DNA of 64,000 nucleotides from Piscinibacter lacus (GCF_016735685.1 NZ_JAERRA010000001.1:682001-746000); one strand, 5' to 3'; positions 36,732-46,144 are shown, counted from the first letter of the stretch. Notes: generated from the sequence alone by a model not told the origin. Made by a program: numbers and translations.

Positions 36732-38063
36732 GACGCCCCGGCCGGCGCATCCGCCGCGCCCGCCGTGCCGCTGGGTCCAGAGGCGCCGGATGCCCCGGTG
36801 CGCCGCCGCCGCGTTGCCTTCCTGTGCGGCTTCGATCCGCAGGGCCCCGCGCACTACCACCAGCTCTACCGCGAGCAGGCCGCGGCAGCGGCCGCCCTCG
36901 GCGGCTATGCCATCGAGGTGGGGCCGCGCCGCAAGGGCGGCGAGCTGCTGGCGAGCTGGTCGATCACCGGCCGCTTTCCGACCCCGCCGTCCTTTGGGCC
37001 GGCCGCCGCTTCGCCGTCCGACCCGGCGGCCGAGCCCGTGCACACCGTGCACACCCGCTTCGACTTCCTGCGCTGGGACGATGTCGTCCGCAGCCACTGG
37101 CCGCGCGGCCGGGCCGCGCTGTTCGCCACCACCTTGCGCGGAAGCTGGGCCATGTGGCGCCAGGGCGTGATGCTGGAGACCTTGCGCAGCGCCTGGCCGA
37201 TGTTCCTGGCCATCGCCCTGCCGGCTGCGCTGCTGCTGCTCGGCGCGCTGCTGGGCGGGGGTCTGCTGGCCGCCGCCGGCGCGCTGCTGGCCGGGGGGCA
37301 GGGGCTGGCGGCCCTGGTCCTGCTCGGCCTGGGCGGGCCGGCGCTGTGGCGCCTGGCCGTCTGGGCCGAGGCGCGCAGCCACATGGCCTGGCTGATGCGC
37401 AGCCTGGCCTGCCTGGACCGCCAGGCCTGCGGCCGCACGCCCGATCTGGAGGCCCGGCTCGACGCCCAGGCCGAGCGCCTGGCCGACGAGCTGCGCCGCG
37501 CCGACGAGGATGAGTGGCTGCTCGTCGGCCACAGCTCGGGCGCGATGCTGGCCGCCATCCTCCTGGCCCGCGCGCTCCAGCGCCTGGCCGATGGACCCGC
37601 CGCCGGCCCGCGCCCGGCCCTGGCCCTGCTGACCCTGGGCCATTGCAGCCCGCTGCTGGGCGCCCATCCCGGGGCGGCGGCCTACCGCGCCGAGCTGGCC
37701 CGGCTGCGCGCCACGCCCGGCCTGTGCTGGATCGACTATGCCGCCCCGCCCGATGGCTGCTGCTTCGCGCTGGCCGACCCCAGCCGCCATGCCCAGCCGC
37801 TGCACGCCGGCCCCGGGGCGCCGCGGCTCTTCAACCCGCGCTTCGCCGAGGCCTTCGACCCGCCGGCCTATGCCGCGCTGCGGCGCGACAAGTTCCGCAT
37901 GCACTTCCAGTACCTGATGGCCGGTGGCCGGCCGCCCGCCGCGGACGGCTACGACTACTTCGCGATCACCGCCGGCCCGCAGACCCTGGCCGCGCGCCAT
38001 GCCGGCCGGCCCGGCGTGCGCGACTTCCGCCGCTTCCAGTGCCTGGGCGGGCCGCGCCGGTGA
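36708..38063 (+). CDS. Membrane-anchored alpha/beta-hydrolase-like protein, paralogue B
   Basis: A 451-aa paralogue of the protein at 33701. It shares F-L-C-G-F-D-P-Q-G-P-A-H-Y-H, R-W-D-D-V-V-R, two hydrophobic segments (about 165-185 and 190-225), C-G-R-T-P-D-L-E-A-R-L-D, the elbow G-H-S-S-G with Ser276, and L-T-L-G-H-C-S-P-L-L. It ends with M-H-F-Q-Y-L-M-A-G-G and G-Y-D-Y-F. The first ~30 residues are Ala/Pro-rich. The start is a GTG at 36708 inside a copy of a repeat end; an ATG at 36723 is a good alternative. Its stop overlaps the glycosyltransferase start (GTGA). Activity is unknown; esterase, thioesterase or acyltransferase on lipid intermediates are possibilities. Confidence 0.72.
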   Translation: MNEAAMPADAPAGASAAPAVPLGPEAPDAPVRRRRVAFLCGFDPQGPAHYHQLYREQAAAAAALGGYAIEVGPRRKGGELLASWSITGRFPTPPSFGPAAASPSDPAAEPVHTVHTRFDFLRWDDVVRSHWPRGRAALFATTLRGSWAMWRQGVMLETLRSAWPMFLAIALPAALLLLGALLGGGLLAAAGALLAGGQGLAALVLLGLGGPALWRLAVWAEARSHMAWLMRSLACLDRQACGRTPDLEARLDAQAERLADELRRADEDEWLLVGHSSGAMLAAILLARALQRLADGPAAGPRPALALLTLGHCSPLLGAHPGAAAYRAELARLRATPGLCWIDYAAPPDGCCFALADPSRHAQPLHAGPGAPRLFNPRFAEAFDPPAYAALRRDKFRMHFQYLMAGGRPPAADGYDYFAITAGPQTLAARHAGRPGVRDFRRFQCLGGPRR

Positions 38064-39337
38064 GCGGGGCCCGGCCGCCCATCGTCCTCGCCACGCTGGG
38101 CACGGCGGGCGATCTGCATCCCTTCCTGGCCATCGCCCGCGCGCTGCAGGAAGCTGGCGAGCCGGTCTGCGTGCTGAGCCAGGCCGCGCACCGCGCCGCC
38201 GTCGAGGCGCGCGGCCTGCCCTTCACGCCCATCGCCGAACTGCGCGCGAGCACGCGCTGCTTCGCGCATCCCAAGGTCTGGCATCCGATCGACGGCCTCG
38301 GCGTGTTCTGGCGCCACCTGCTGCTGCCGGCGCTGGCGCCGACGGTCGAAGCCCTGCGCGCGCTGCGCGCCGCCCATCCGCAGGCCCCGCTGCCGGTGCT
38401 GGCCGGGCCGCTGGTGCTGGGGGCGCGGCTGCTGGCCGAGGCCGACCCCGGCCTGCGGCTGCTGACCGCGGCCACCGCGCCGATGGCGCTGCGCTCGCTG
38501 GGCGATCCGCTCTGCCTCGGCGCCTGGACGGTGCCGCGCGCCGTGCCGCGGGCGCTGCGCCGCCTGCTGTGGGCCGGGCTGGACCGCTGGAAGCTCGATC
38601 CCCTGGCCGCGCCGGCGCTGAACGCCTGGCGCGCCGAGGCCGGCTTGCCGAAGCTGGGCCCCGGCATCTTCGGCGACTGGCTGCCCAGCCCGCGCGGCGT
38701 GCTCGGCCTCTACCCCGCCGATTTCGGCCCGCCGCCCGAGCCCGGCCGCGCCTGGCCGGTCGAGGCCCTGGGCTTTCCGCGCGACGAGCCCGGCCCGCCG
38801 CCCGCCGCCCTCGCGCCGGACGGTCCGCCGGGCCGCATCGTCGCCTACCCCGGCTCGGTGCCCACCCGCAGCCAGGACGCGCTGGCCGAAGCCGCCTGGG
38901 CCCTGGCCGCCGCCGGCCGGCCGCTGGTCTGGATCGGCGCGCCGCCGCCCGCCTGGGCCGGCCGCCCGCGCCCCGCCGGCCTGCGCGACACGCCCTGGAC
39001 GGCACTGCCCCAGGCCCTGGCCGGCGCCGCGCTCTTCGTGCACCACGGCGGCATCGGCGCCACCGCCCAGGGCCTGGCCGCCGGCCTGCCGCAGGTGCTG
39101 CTGCCCTCGGCCTACGACCAGTTCGACAACGCCGAGCGCTATGCCCTGGGCCTGGGCCCGCAGCCGCCGCGCTGGGCGCTGCGCCGCCTGCCGCTGCGCG
39201 AGCGCCTGGAGGCCGCGCTGGCCGCGCCGCCGCCCGCGCGCGCCGCACCCGATCCGGCCGACTACAGCTGGGCCGGCGCGCCGAATGCCGCCGTGCGCCG
39301 CGTGGTCGAGCGCCTGCGCGCCCTGCGTTCGGCCTGA
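38060..39337 (+). CDS. Family-1-type glycosyltransferase (UGT/MGT-like, GT-B fold)
   Basis: A 425-aa nucleotide-sugar-dependent transferase of the GT1/GT28-like group that modifies lipids, sterols, macrolides and rhamnolipid-type acceptors. The N-terminal domain starts L-A-T-L-G-T-A-G-D-L-H-P-F-L-A-I-A-R-A-L, typical for this group, and the donor-binding motif F-V-H-H-G-G-I-G-A-T, then A-G-L-P-Q-V-L-L-P-S-A-Y-D-Q-F-D-N-A, lies at about 325-360. There is no signal or membrane helix. The start GTG overlaps the stop of paralogue B. As last gene of the chain it suggests a glycosylated lipid or secondary product made by P450 and hydrolase-like neighbours. Confidence 0.88.
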   Translation: MSGARPPIVLATLGTAGDLHPFLAIARALQEAGEPVCVLSQAAHRAAVEARGLPFTPIAELRASTRCFAHPKVWHPIDGLGVFWRHLLLPALAPTVEALRALRAAHPQAPLPVLAGPLVLGARLLAEADPGLRLLTAATAPMALRSLGDPLCLGAWTVPRAVPRALRRLLWAGLDRWKLDPLAAPALNAWRAEAGLPKLGPGIFGDWLPSPRGVLGLYPADFGPPPEPGRAWPVEALGFPRDEPGPPPAALAPDGPPGRIVAYPGSVPTRSQDALAEAAWALAAAGRPLVWIGAPPPAWAGRPRPAGLRDTPWTALPQALAGAALFVHHGGIGATAQGLAAGLPQVLLPSAYDQFDNAERYALGLGPQPPRWALRRLPLRERLEAALAAPPPARAAPDPADYSWAGAPNAAVRRVVERLRALRSA

Positions 39338-39341
39338 ATCC

Positions 39342-39357
39342 GGCCCGGCCCCGGGCC
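39342..39357. terminator. Short hairpin between convergent glycosyltransferase genes
   Basis: GGCCCGG and CCGGGCC face each other with only 2 nt between, so the usable stem is about 6 bp with a 4-nt loop. It fills the 20-nt gap between the two convergent glycosyltransferase genes. No T-run is present. Confidence 0.3.
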
Positions 39358-40686
39358 TCAGCCGCAGGCGGCGAGGCGCGCCTTGACCGCCTCGACCTGC
39401 CCGGCCGGCACGCTGCCCTCGTTGAGCGCGCGCAGCAGCAGGGTGCGCGCGGCCGGCTTCTCGCCGGTCTGCATCAGGATCAGGCTCAGCTCGTCGAGCC
39501 GGCGCCAGCCGTAGCAGTCGCTCTCGACGAAGAGGTGGTCGCTGCCGGGCTTGAGCCGCATGGCATCGACGATCACTGCTCGGGCCGAGGCCCAGCGCCC
39601 GGCCCGCCGCAAGTAGCTGGCCAGGGCCACCGGCACCTCGGCCCGGCCGGGGCGGAAGTCGTAGGCGCGCAGGTAGGCGTCGATCACCTCGGCCGCGGGC
39701 CGCGCCAGGCGCTCGCGCAGGCGGGCGGCGAGGTACATCGCGCACCAGACCTCCTGGTCCCAGCCGCCCATCGCGACGCGGGCCTCGTAGGCGTCCAGTG
39801 CGCGCTCCAGCTCGCCCGCGCCCATCCAGCTCTGCGCCAGGTAGAACTGGTAGCGGGTGTTGCCGGGTTCGGCGCGCAGCGCGGCTTCCAGCACCTGCGC
39901 GTCCTCGCGCGACTTGTTCGGGTTGCGCGCCCGCGCCCCGTCGCGGGTGTATGTGACGTGCGGCCCGTCGAGCTCGACCGGCTGGATGGCCTGGCCGCAG
40001 TCGATGTACTCGTGCAGCACGCCGACATAGCGCCAGGGCAGCCGGGCATCGACCAGGCTGGTGCGCAGGTAGCGCAGCGTGCCGTCGTGCATGCGCAGGC
40101 TGTAGGCGGGCGCATTCAGCGGCTGCGGCAGGGTCCAGCCGGGGGGCAGCGAGAGGATCTCGTCCGCGTCGATCACCAGCAGGTAGTCGCTGTGCGGCTG
40201 GGCCAGCGCCAGGGCCTCGCTGCGGTTGTGGCCGAAATCGCGCCAGGGCCGCTCATGCAGCTCGCCGGGCAGGCCGAGCTCGGCGGCCACCGCGCGGACC
40301 ACGTCCTGCGTGCCGTCGCTGGAGCCGGTGTCGACGAGGGTGTAGCGGTCGATCAGCGGCGCGACGCTGCGCAGGCAGCGGCCGATCACCGTGGCCTCGT
40401 TCTTCACGATCATGCACAGGCCGATGCGCGGCTTGGCCGCCGGCAGGCCGAGCTGCGGCAGGGCCGGCATCTGCAGGGCCGGGCGCTTGGCCGCTGCGGG
40501 GGGCGCGCTGGCGCCGGCTGCGGGCGCGGCAGCGGCGGGCGTGCGCGGCGCGGCGCGGGTGATCGTCATGCCGCCCTGGCTGCGGGCGGCGGGGGCCGGC
40601 GCGGCCGCGGGGGGCGCGGGCGCGGGCTTCGGCGCGGGCGCCGGGCCGACCGGGCTGGGGATGGGGCGACGCGGCAACGGGTCCAT
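39358..40686 (-). CDS. Family-2 glycosyltransferase with TPR-like C-terminus
   Basis: A 442-aa protein of the SPT/'SunS-like' GT2 group. Residues 1-85 are Pro/Ala-rich low complexity. The GT-A domain has L-C-M-I-V-K-N-E at 90-97, V-D-T-G-S-S-D-G-T at 118-126 and the metal-binding D-A-D at 173-175. After it, residues about 255-440 form helical repeats of TPR type (Y-Q-F-Y-L-A-Q-S-W-M-G-A-G-E-L-E-R-A-L-D-A-Y). This combination is common in glycosyltransferases that modify proteins or cell-surface glycans. The true start may be downstream of the Pro/Ala stretch (Met40 or Met73). It is convergent with the GT1 gene. Confidence 0.85.
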   Translation of the reverse strand: MDPLPRRPIPSPVGPAPAPKPAPAPPAAAPAPAARSQGGMTITRAAPRTPAAAAPAAGASAPPAAAKRPALQMPALPQLGLPAAKPRIGLCMIVKNEATVIGRCLRSVAPLIDRYTLVDTGSSDGTQDVVRAVAAELGLPGELHERPWRDFGHNRSEALALAQPHSDYLLVIDADEILSLPPGWTLPQPLNAPAYSLRMHDGTLRYLRTSLVDARLPWRYVGVLHEYIDCGQAIQPVELDGPHVTYTRDGARARNPNKSREDAQVLEAALRAEPGNTRYQFYLAQSWMGAGELERALDAYEARVAMGGWDQEVWCAMYLAARLRERLARPAAEVIDAYLRAYDFRPGRAEVPVALASYLRRAGRWASARAVIVDAMRLKPGSDHLFVESDCYGWRRLDELSLILMQTGEKPAARTLLLRALNEGSVPAGQVEAVKARLAACG

Positions 40687-40785
40687 CGGGATCGTCGGGT
40701 GGAGGGTCGGAAGGTCAGAAGGTCAGAAGGGCCGCAGCGACAGGCGGGCCGGGGCCCGCGCCCGCACCGGGGCTCAGGCGAGATC

Positions 40786-42339
40786 TCAGTCTCCCACGGT
40801 CCCGGGGTCGAGCCGGGCCGCCAGCTCGGCCGGCAGGCGGGCCAGCCGCTCGGCCGCGCTGCCGCGGCCCTGCACGACGCAGGCCCGCAGCCAGCGCGGT
40901 GCGTCGGCGGCCGGGGTGGTCTCGTCCGGTCCGGCCAGGCGCACCGCGCTGAGCGCGGCATGGCCGTCGGCGCGCAGCCGGGCGAGCAGGCGGCCGACGG
41001 CTGCCTCGCCGCCTTCGCGCGGGCGGAAGGTCTGCACCCCCAGCGCCCCGGGGCCGCAGACGAAGGCCGGGCTGGCATGCAGCGCGGCGCGCAGGGCGGC
41101 CGCGCCGTCCAGCTCGGCCCGCAGGCTGGCGCGCAGGCCCTGGGCCCCGGCGGCCTGCAGGCTCAGCCAGAGCGGCAGGGCGCGGAAGGGCCGGCTGTTC
41201 TCGGGGCCGCATTGCGAGGGGTCGGGGGCCGGGTCCGCCGCCGGCTCGGCATCCGCGTAATAGGGCGGGGCATCGGCAAAGGCGACGGGCAGCGTCTCGG
41301 GCCGGCGCAGCAGCAGCGCGCCGCAGCCCAGGGGCTGGTGCAGGGCCTTGTGCGGGTCCAGGGCCAGGGAATCGGCCTGGTTCAGGCCGTCCGGGTCGGC
41401 CAGGGCCGCGGCGCCGCAGGCGGCCAGCCGGTCGGCGCCGCCCGGCTCGGCCCGCAGCGCGGCATAGGGCGCGCCGTAGGCGCCGTCGATGTGCAGCCAC
41501 AGCCCCTCGCGCCGGGCGAGCGCGGCCAGCGCCGCCAGCGGATCGACCGCGCCACTGCCGACCGTGCCGGCATGCGCCACCAGCAGCCAGGGGATGCGGC
41601 CGGCGCGGCGGTCGGCGGCCAGGGCGCGGGCCAGGGCCTCGGGCTGCAGGCGCTGTTCGGCATCGACGGGCAGGCGGCGCAGGCCGCGCGCCCCCAGGCC
41701 GGCCAGGCGCAGGGCGCGGTCCAGCCAGTGGTGGCTGGCGGCCGAGGCATAGGCGACGAGCCGGGGGCCGCGTGCTCCCAGGCCTTCTTCGTGCCAGCCC
41801 GGGCAGGCGCGGGCCAGGGCGGCCCAGACGGCGGTCTGCCCGGCCGCGCTGCCGCCGCCCAGCAGCAAGCCGCCGCGCAGGGCGGGTGCGCCGACCAGCT
41901 CGGCCAGCCAGGCCAGGGTCTGGGCCTCGATCGCGCAGGCCAGCCCGGCCATGCGGCGCAGGCCGAGGTTGGCTTGCAGGCCGGCCGCCAGCAGGCTGCC
42001 GAGCACGGCGACCGGGTCCACCGGCGCGGTGATGTGGGCCAGGGCGCGGGGATGGTCCGGCGGCGGCAGGCCGTCGAGCAGCAGCGGCAGGGCCTGGTCG
42101 AGCAGGGCATCCGCCGGCCGGCCGGCTTGCGGCAGCGGCGCCGACAGGTCGAGGGGGATGTCGCCGGGGGCCGGCCAGGCCCGGCCGGGGGCCGCGTTGC
42201 CGGCCGACTCCCCGGCCAGCGGATCCCGCAGCCGCGCAGCCAGGGCGGCGACTAGCGCCTGCCCGGCCGGCGCCCAGGCCCGGGCGGGATCGTCCGCGGC
42301 CGGCCCCTGGGCCGGCGGCGGGGCGGTCGTCTGGCTCAC
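40786..42339 (-). CDS. PLP-dependent group II decarboxylase
   Basis: A 517-aa member of the aromatic-amino-acid/glutamate/diaminobutyrate decarboxylase superfamily. The PLP lysine is Lys331 in S-L-A-L-D-P-H-K-A, preceded by the cofactor Asp in L-W-L-H-I-D-G-A-Y-G and V-A-H-A-G-T-V near 252. The N-terminal domain with P-L-D-L-S-A-P-L-P near 65 and I-T-A-P-V-D near 103 (normally H-x-x-x-P) is also of this type. The start is a GTG at 42337-42339, just outside the inverted-repeat element. Which amino acid it decarboxylates, and whether it works with the glycosyltransferases next to it, cannot be told. Confidence 0.83.
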   Translation of the reverse strand: MSQTTAPPPAQGPAADDPARAWAPAGQALVAALAARLRDPLAGESAGNAAPGRAWPAPGDIPLDLSAPLPQAGRPADALLDQALPLLLDGLPPPDHPRALAHITAPVDPVAVLGSLLAAGLQANLGLRRMAGLACAIEAQTLAWLAELVGAPALRGGLLLGGGSAAGQTAVWAALARACPGWHEEGLGARGPRLVAYASAASHHWLDRALRLAGLGARGLRRLPVDAEQRLQPEALARALAADRRAGRIPWLLVAHAGTVGSGAVDPLAALAALARREGLWLHIDGAYGAPYAALRAEPGGADRLAACGAAALADPDGLNQADSLALDPHKALHQPLGCGALLLRRPETLPVAFADAPPYYADAEPAADPAPDPSQCGPENSRPFRALPLWLSLQAAGAQGLRASLRAELDGAAALRAALHASPAFVCGPGALGVQTFRPREGGEAAVGRLLARLRADGHAALSAVRLAGPDETTPAADAPRWLRACVVQGRGSAAERLARLPAELAARLDPGTVGD

Positions 42340-42343
42340 GACC

Positions 42344-42512
42344 GCTCAGAAGGTGTGAATGGACCGGCCGTGTCCGAGCAGGTCGCCCGGAGTCATCCCA
42401 TCAAGGCGCAAAGCACAGCCGTAGCCCGAGCTACGGCGAGCATTTGCAAGGCCGAGGGGGCGGCTCGGGGCGGCATGAGCGGGCATGGCGGGTTCGTTCA
42501 CACCTTCTCAGC
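42344..42512. repeat. 169-bp intergenic element with 16-bp inverted ends
   Basis: The left end GCTCAGAAGGTGTGAA (42344-42359) and right end TTCACACCTTCTCAGC (42497-42512) are inverted copies with 15 of 16 matches. In the centre is a perfect 8-bp stem GCCGTAGC / GCTACGGC with loop CCGA (42418-42437). No open frame with coding character is seen inside. The right end includes the stop codon of the LON-domain gene; the left end lies 4 nt from the decarboxylase start. It looks like a non-autonomous mobile or REP-like intergenic repeat. Confidence 0.65.
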
Positions 42513-43296
42513 CAACCAGGCCCTGGCCGCGCAACTGGGTGGTGACTTCGGCGAGGCGGGCGAGGGGATCGGCTTCGGCCATCAGGCGCTGCTTGCGTTG
42601 CAGGGGCAGCGGCAGCAGCTCGGCCCAGCGGTTGGCGACCCAGCCGGCGTCGTCCAGCCGCAGCGGCGGCGTGACCGGCGCCTGGCCGCGCGCCGCCAGG
42701 CGGTGCAGCACGGCGGCCAGGGCCGAGCCGGGGCCGGGGCCGAGCGGCCGGTCGCCCAGGTCTTCGGCCAGGGCTTCGGCATGGGTCTGCGGCCGGGCGC
42801 CGGGCTCGGCGGGCAGGGCGCGCGGCGGGTCGTTGGGCAGGGCGCGCACGGTGGCAAGCCAGAGGCCGTCCTCGCGCTGGCGCGGCGGCGCGGCGCGGTC
42901 CTGCGGCTCGACGCCGACGCTGCCGCGACCGCCCAGCACGCGGAAGCGCGCGCCGCCGCGGCAGGCGATGCGCAGCAGGCCGTCGGGGGCGCGGTCCCAG
43001 TCCTCAATGGCGGCCAGGCAGCCGACGGTGGCAAAGGGCAGGCCAGGGCTGCGGCGCGCATCCGGGCCGTCCTCGGCGGCAAGTTCCTCGGGTGCGGCCG
43101 GCGCCTGCACCTCGCTGCCGCGCCGCAGCATGACGATGCCGAAGGGCCGGCCGTCGCGCAGGCAGTCCGAGACCATGGCCAGGTAGCGCGGCTCGAAGAT
43201 CTGCAAGGGCAGCCGGCCCCCGGGGAAGAGCACCAGGCGCAGCGGGAAGAGCGGCAGCTCGAAGGGCGCCAGGGAGGGGGCGGTCGGTGGGCGCAT
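42508..43296 (-). CDS. LON-substrate-binding-domain protein
   Basis: A 262-aa stand-alone LON N-terminal (PUA-like) domain protein, with no ATPase or protease part. The start F-E-L-P-L-F-P-L-R-L-V-L-F-P-G-G-R-L-P-L at about 12-31 and I-F-E-P-R-Y at 33-38 are the family hallmark. Further conserved bits are F-G-I-V-M-L near 52-57 and the helical end W-A-E-L-L-P-L-P-L-Q-R-K-Q. Such proteins are common in proteobacteria but their job is unclear. The stop TGA forms the end of the neighbouring inverted-repeat element. Confidence 0.87.
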   Translation of the reverse strand: MRPPTAPSLAPFELPLFPLRLVLFPGGRLPLQIFEPRYLAMVSDCLRDGRPFGIVMLRRGSEVQAPAAPEELAAEDGPDARRSPGLPFATVGCLAAIEDWDRAPDGLLRIACRGGARFRVLGGRGSVGVEPQDRAAPPRQREDGLWLATVRALPNDPPRALPAEPGARPQTHAEALAEDLGDRPLGPGPGSALAAVLHRLAARGQAPVTPPLRLDDAGWVANRWAELLPLPLQRKQRLMAEADPLARLAEVTTQLRGQGLVG

Positions 43297-43383
43297 GGCG
43301 GGGCCGGGCGGAGGGGCGGGATCGGGGAGCGGGCGGCGCGGGGCCGGGGGCTCGATGGGCAGGGCGGGGCGTCCGGCCGGCGC

Positions 43384-44337
43384 TCAGCGCCGGTCGAGTT
43401 CGCGGTGGCGCAGCAGCACCGCGCCGAGGTGGGCGCAGGCCGGATCGCCGGCCGCGCGGGCGGCGCGGAAGCGCGCGGCGAGCTGCTCGGCGGCATGCAC
43501 CGAGCGGTGCTGGCCGCCGGTGCAGCCAATCGCCACGGTCAGCGAGGCGCGCTGGTCGCGGGCGTAGTCGGGCAGCCAGCGGCGCAGGAAGTCGGCGATG
43601 CGCTCATGCATCTCCAGCACCTCGGGCTGGGCCTGCAACCAGTCGGCGACGGGCGCATCGCGGCCGGTCAGCGCGCGCAGCGGCGCCTCGTAATGCGGGT
43701 TGGGCAGCACGCGCAGGTCGAAGACGAGGTCGGCATCGAGCGGCACGCCGGCCTTGAAGGCAAAGGATTCGAAGGCCAGGCTGAGCGCGCCGGGCGGCGC
43801 ATCGACGAGCTGCCGCAGCCGCGCCCGCAATTGGCTGGCGGCGAGCAGGCTGGTGTCGATCACGGTGGCGGATTCGCGCAGCTCGGCCAGCAGCTCGCGC
43901 TCCAGCTCGATGGCGTCGACCAGGGCGCGGTGGGCGGTGTCGGCATCCTCGGCGGCGGGGTCGGCCGGCCGGCTCAGGGGATGGCGGCGGCGCGTCTCGG
44001 CATAGCGCCGCACCAGGGCTTCGGTGTGGGCATCGAGAAAGATCACCCGCACCGGCGTGCCGCGGCTGCGCAGCGCGGCCAGGCCGGGGCCGAGGTGGCA
44101 GAGCGAGTGCGCGGCGCGCACGTCCATCGCAATGGCCACGCGGCGCGGCGGGCTGCCCGGCTCGGTCTCCAGCGCGACGAAGGCGCCAAGCAGCTCGGGC
44201 GGCAGGTTGTCGACGCAGTAGAAGCCGGCATCCTCCAGCGCACGCAGGGCCACCGACTTGCCCGAGCCCGAGATGCCGGTGATCAGCACCAGCTCGGGCG
44301 GGTTCGGCGCGGGGGGGCGGGGTGGGGTGTCCGGCAT
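43384..44337 (-). CDS. rapZ: RNase adapter protein RapZ
   Basis: A 317-aa GTP/ATP-binding adaptor that in E. coli presents the sRNA GlmZ to RNase E and senses glucosamine-6-phosphate. Walker A G-I-S-G-S-G-K-S is at 21-28, F-Y-C-V-D-N-L-P-P near 39-47, F-L-D-A near 100, and the C-terminal domain carries [10 protein letters not shown] near 277-286 that forms the sugar/phosphate pocket. An internal Ala/Glu-rich piece near 125-135 is slightly longer than in E. coli. The ATG at 44335-44337 gives the usual N-terminus. Glm sRNAs are not expected in betaproteobacteria, so its target here is open. Confidence 0.93.
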   Translation of the reverse strand: MPDTPPRPPAPNPPELVLITGISGSGKSVALRALEDAGFYCVDNLPPELLGAFVALETEPGSPPRRVAIAMDVRAAHSLCHLGPGLAALRSRGTPVRVIFLDAHTEALVRRYAETRRRHPLSRPADPAAEDADTAHRALVDAIELERELLAELRESATVIDTSLLAASQLRARLRQLVDAPPGALSLAFESFAFKAGVPLDADLVFDLRVLPNPHYEAPLRALTGRDAPVADWLQAQPEVLEMHERIADFLRRWLPDYARDQRASLTVAIGCTGGQHRSVHAAEQLAARFRAARAAGDPACAHLGAVLLRHRELDRR

Positions 44338-44398
44338 GCGGCGCAGCCTAACAAAGCCGGGGCCGACCCCGGCCCGCGCAGGGCGGACCGGCGGGCGC

Positions 44399-46144
44399 TC
44401 AGCGTGCGGTATTGATCGGGGTGACCGGGGCCGGCGGCCGGCGGCCGGTCTCGGCGGCCAGCAGGCTGCGGGCATGGGCGCGGCTGGTGGCCGATTCGCC
44501 GCCGAGCATGCGGGCGAGCTCCTCGACCCGCGCCTCGCCGTCCACCGGCTCGACCTCGCTGTGGGTGCGGCCGGCCACGGTCTGCTTGCGCACCACGAAG
44601 TGCTGGTTGGCGCAGGCCGCCACCTGCGGCAGGTGGGTGACGGCGAAGACCTGGCGCTCGCGGCCCAGGCGGTGCATCAGCGCGCCGACGGCATCGGCCA
44701 CGGTGCCGCCGACGCCGGCATCGATCTCGTCGAAGATCAGGGTGTCCACCCCCGGCAGCGGGTCGGTGCCCGGCCGCGGGCTGCTGCATGTGCTGACGGC
44801 AATGGCCAGCGCGATGCGCGACAGCTCGCCGCCCGAGGCCACCCGCGCCAGCGCCCGCGGCGTGGCGCCGGCATGGCCGGCGACGCGGAACTCGATCAGG
44901 TCCTGGCCGTGGCGCTGCGGCTCGGGCAGGGGATCGACCGCCACCTCGAACACGCTGCCGGCCATGCCGAGCTGCTGCAGGGCCGCGCCGACTTCGGCGG
45001 CCAGCCGCGGCGCGGCCTTCAGGCGGGCGCGCCGTGCGGCTTCGGCCTGCTGGCGGTAGGCGGCCCAGGCCTGGTCGACCGCAGCTTCCAGCGCCGGCAG
45101 GTCGCTTTCGGCATCGAGCCGGGCGCGCTCGGCCTGCCACTGGGCCAGCAGCGTGGGCAGGGCCTCGGGCGGCTGACGGAAGCGCCGCGCCAGGGCCAGC
45201 CAACTGCCCAGGCGCTCGTCGAGTTCGCTCAGGCGCTGCGGGTCCAGGCCCTCGCCGTGCAGGCGGTGGCCCAGCTCGCGGCTGCTGTCGCTGATCAGGG
45301 CCTGCACCTGGCGCAGGGTGTCGATCGGACCGCTCAGGCTGTTGTCATGCACCCAGACGGCTTCGAGCCGGTCGATCGCCGCATCGATGCAGGCGCTGGC
45401 GCCCGGCGCCTCGCCCGACTCGCCGCCGTCCAGCGCCGCCACGGCCGCAGCCAGGGCGTCGAGGATGGCCTGCGCATGGCTGAGGCGGCGGTGCTCGGCC
45501 TCCAGCTCGGCCCATTCGCCTTCGCCGGGGCCCAGGCGCTCGACCTCGCCGATCTGCCAGATCAGGCGCTCGCGCTCGGTCTCGCGCTCGGCCTGGCGGC
45601 TGCGGGCGGCGTCCAGGCGCTCGCGGGCCTGCTTCCAGGCCTGGTGGGCGGCGGCCAGGGGCGCGGCGTCGACGCCCGCCCGGCTGTCGAGCAGGGCCCG
45701 CACCGGCTCCGGCCGGGTCAGGCCCTGCCAGGCATGCTGGCCGTGGATGTCGACCAGCCAGTCGCCGAGCTCGCGCAGCTGGCTGAGGGTGGCTTGCGCG
45801 CCATTGATCCAGGCGCGGCTCTTGCCCTGGCTGTCGACGGTACGGCGCAGCAGCAGGCTGCCGCCGCCGTGGCCGTCGGGGTCGGCGGCGGAATCGAAGC
45901 CGCCATCGGACAGCCAACCGGCCAGGCCCTCGGGCGTGTCGAACTCGGCGGCGATCTCGGCCCGCGCCGCGCCCTCGCGCACGACGCTGCCGTCGGCCCG
46001 CTGGCCCAGGGCCAGTTGCAGGGCGTCGATCAGGATGGACTTGCCGGCGCCGGTCTCGCCGGTCAGGGCGGTGTAGCCCGGCCCGAAGTCCAGTTCGAGG
46101 GCGGGCACGATGACGAAATCACGCAGGCTCAGTCGGCGCAGCAT
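44399..46144 (-). CDS. recN: DNA repair protein RecN
   Basis: SMC-like ATPase of double-strand break repair, 581 aa. The N-terminus [13 protein letters not shown] and Walker A G-E-T-G-A-G-K-S at 29-36 are typical. Two coiled-coil arms rich in Ala, Glu, Arg and Gln (about 150-350) surround the middle, and the C-terminal head has the signature [12 protein letters not shown] near 440 and Walker [15 protein letters not shown] near 475. The ATG at 46142-46144 is the standard start. Downstream of nadK on the same strand, a common betaproteobacterial order (nadK-recN). Confidence 0.95.
   Translation of the reverse strand: MLRRLSLRDFVIVPALELDFGPGYTALTGETGAGKSILIDALQLALGQRADGSVVREGAARAEIAAEFDTPEGLAGWLSDGGFDSAADPDGHGGGSLLLRRTVDSQGKSRAWINGAQATLSQLRELGDWLVDIHGQHAWQGLTRPEPVRALLDSRAGVDAAPLAAAHQAWKQARERLDAARSRQAERETERERLIWQIGEVERLGPGEGEWAELEAEHRRLSHAQAILDALAAAVAALDGGESGEAPGASACIDAAIDRLEAVWVHDNSLSGPIDTLRQVQALISDSSRELGHRLHGEGLDPQRLSELDERLGSWLALARRFRQPPEALPTLLAQWQAERARLDAESDLPALEAAVDQAWAAYRQQAEAARRARLKAAPRLAAEVGAALQQLGMAGSVFEVAVDPLPEPQRHGQDLIEFRVAGHAGATPRALARVASGGELSRIALAIAVSTCSSPRPGTDPLPGVDTLIFDEIDAGVGGTVADAVGALMHRLGRERQVFAVTHLPQVAACANQHFVVRKQTVAGRTHSEVEPVDGEARVEELARMLGGESATSRAHARSLLAAETGRRPPAPVTPINTAR

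Noticed and set aside
40700..40730. Short direct repeat GGTCAGAA in the GT2-decarboxylase gap
   Set aside because: Only two neighbouring 8-bp copies; not enough to claim an element.
37924..42255. Plus-strand open frame of 1443 codons across GT1, GT2 and decarboxylase genes
   Set aside because: Crosses several genes on both strands with no domain; arises from scarcity of stop codons in high-GC DNA.
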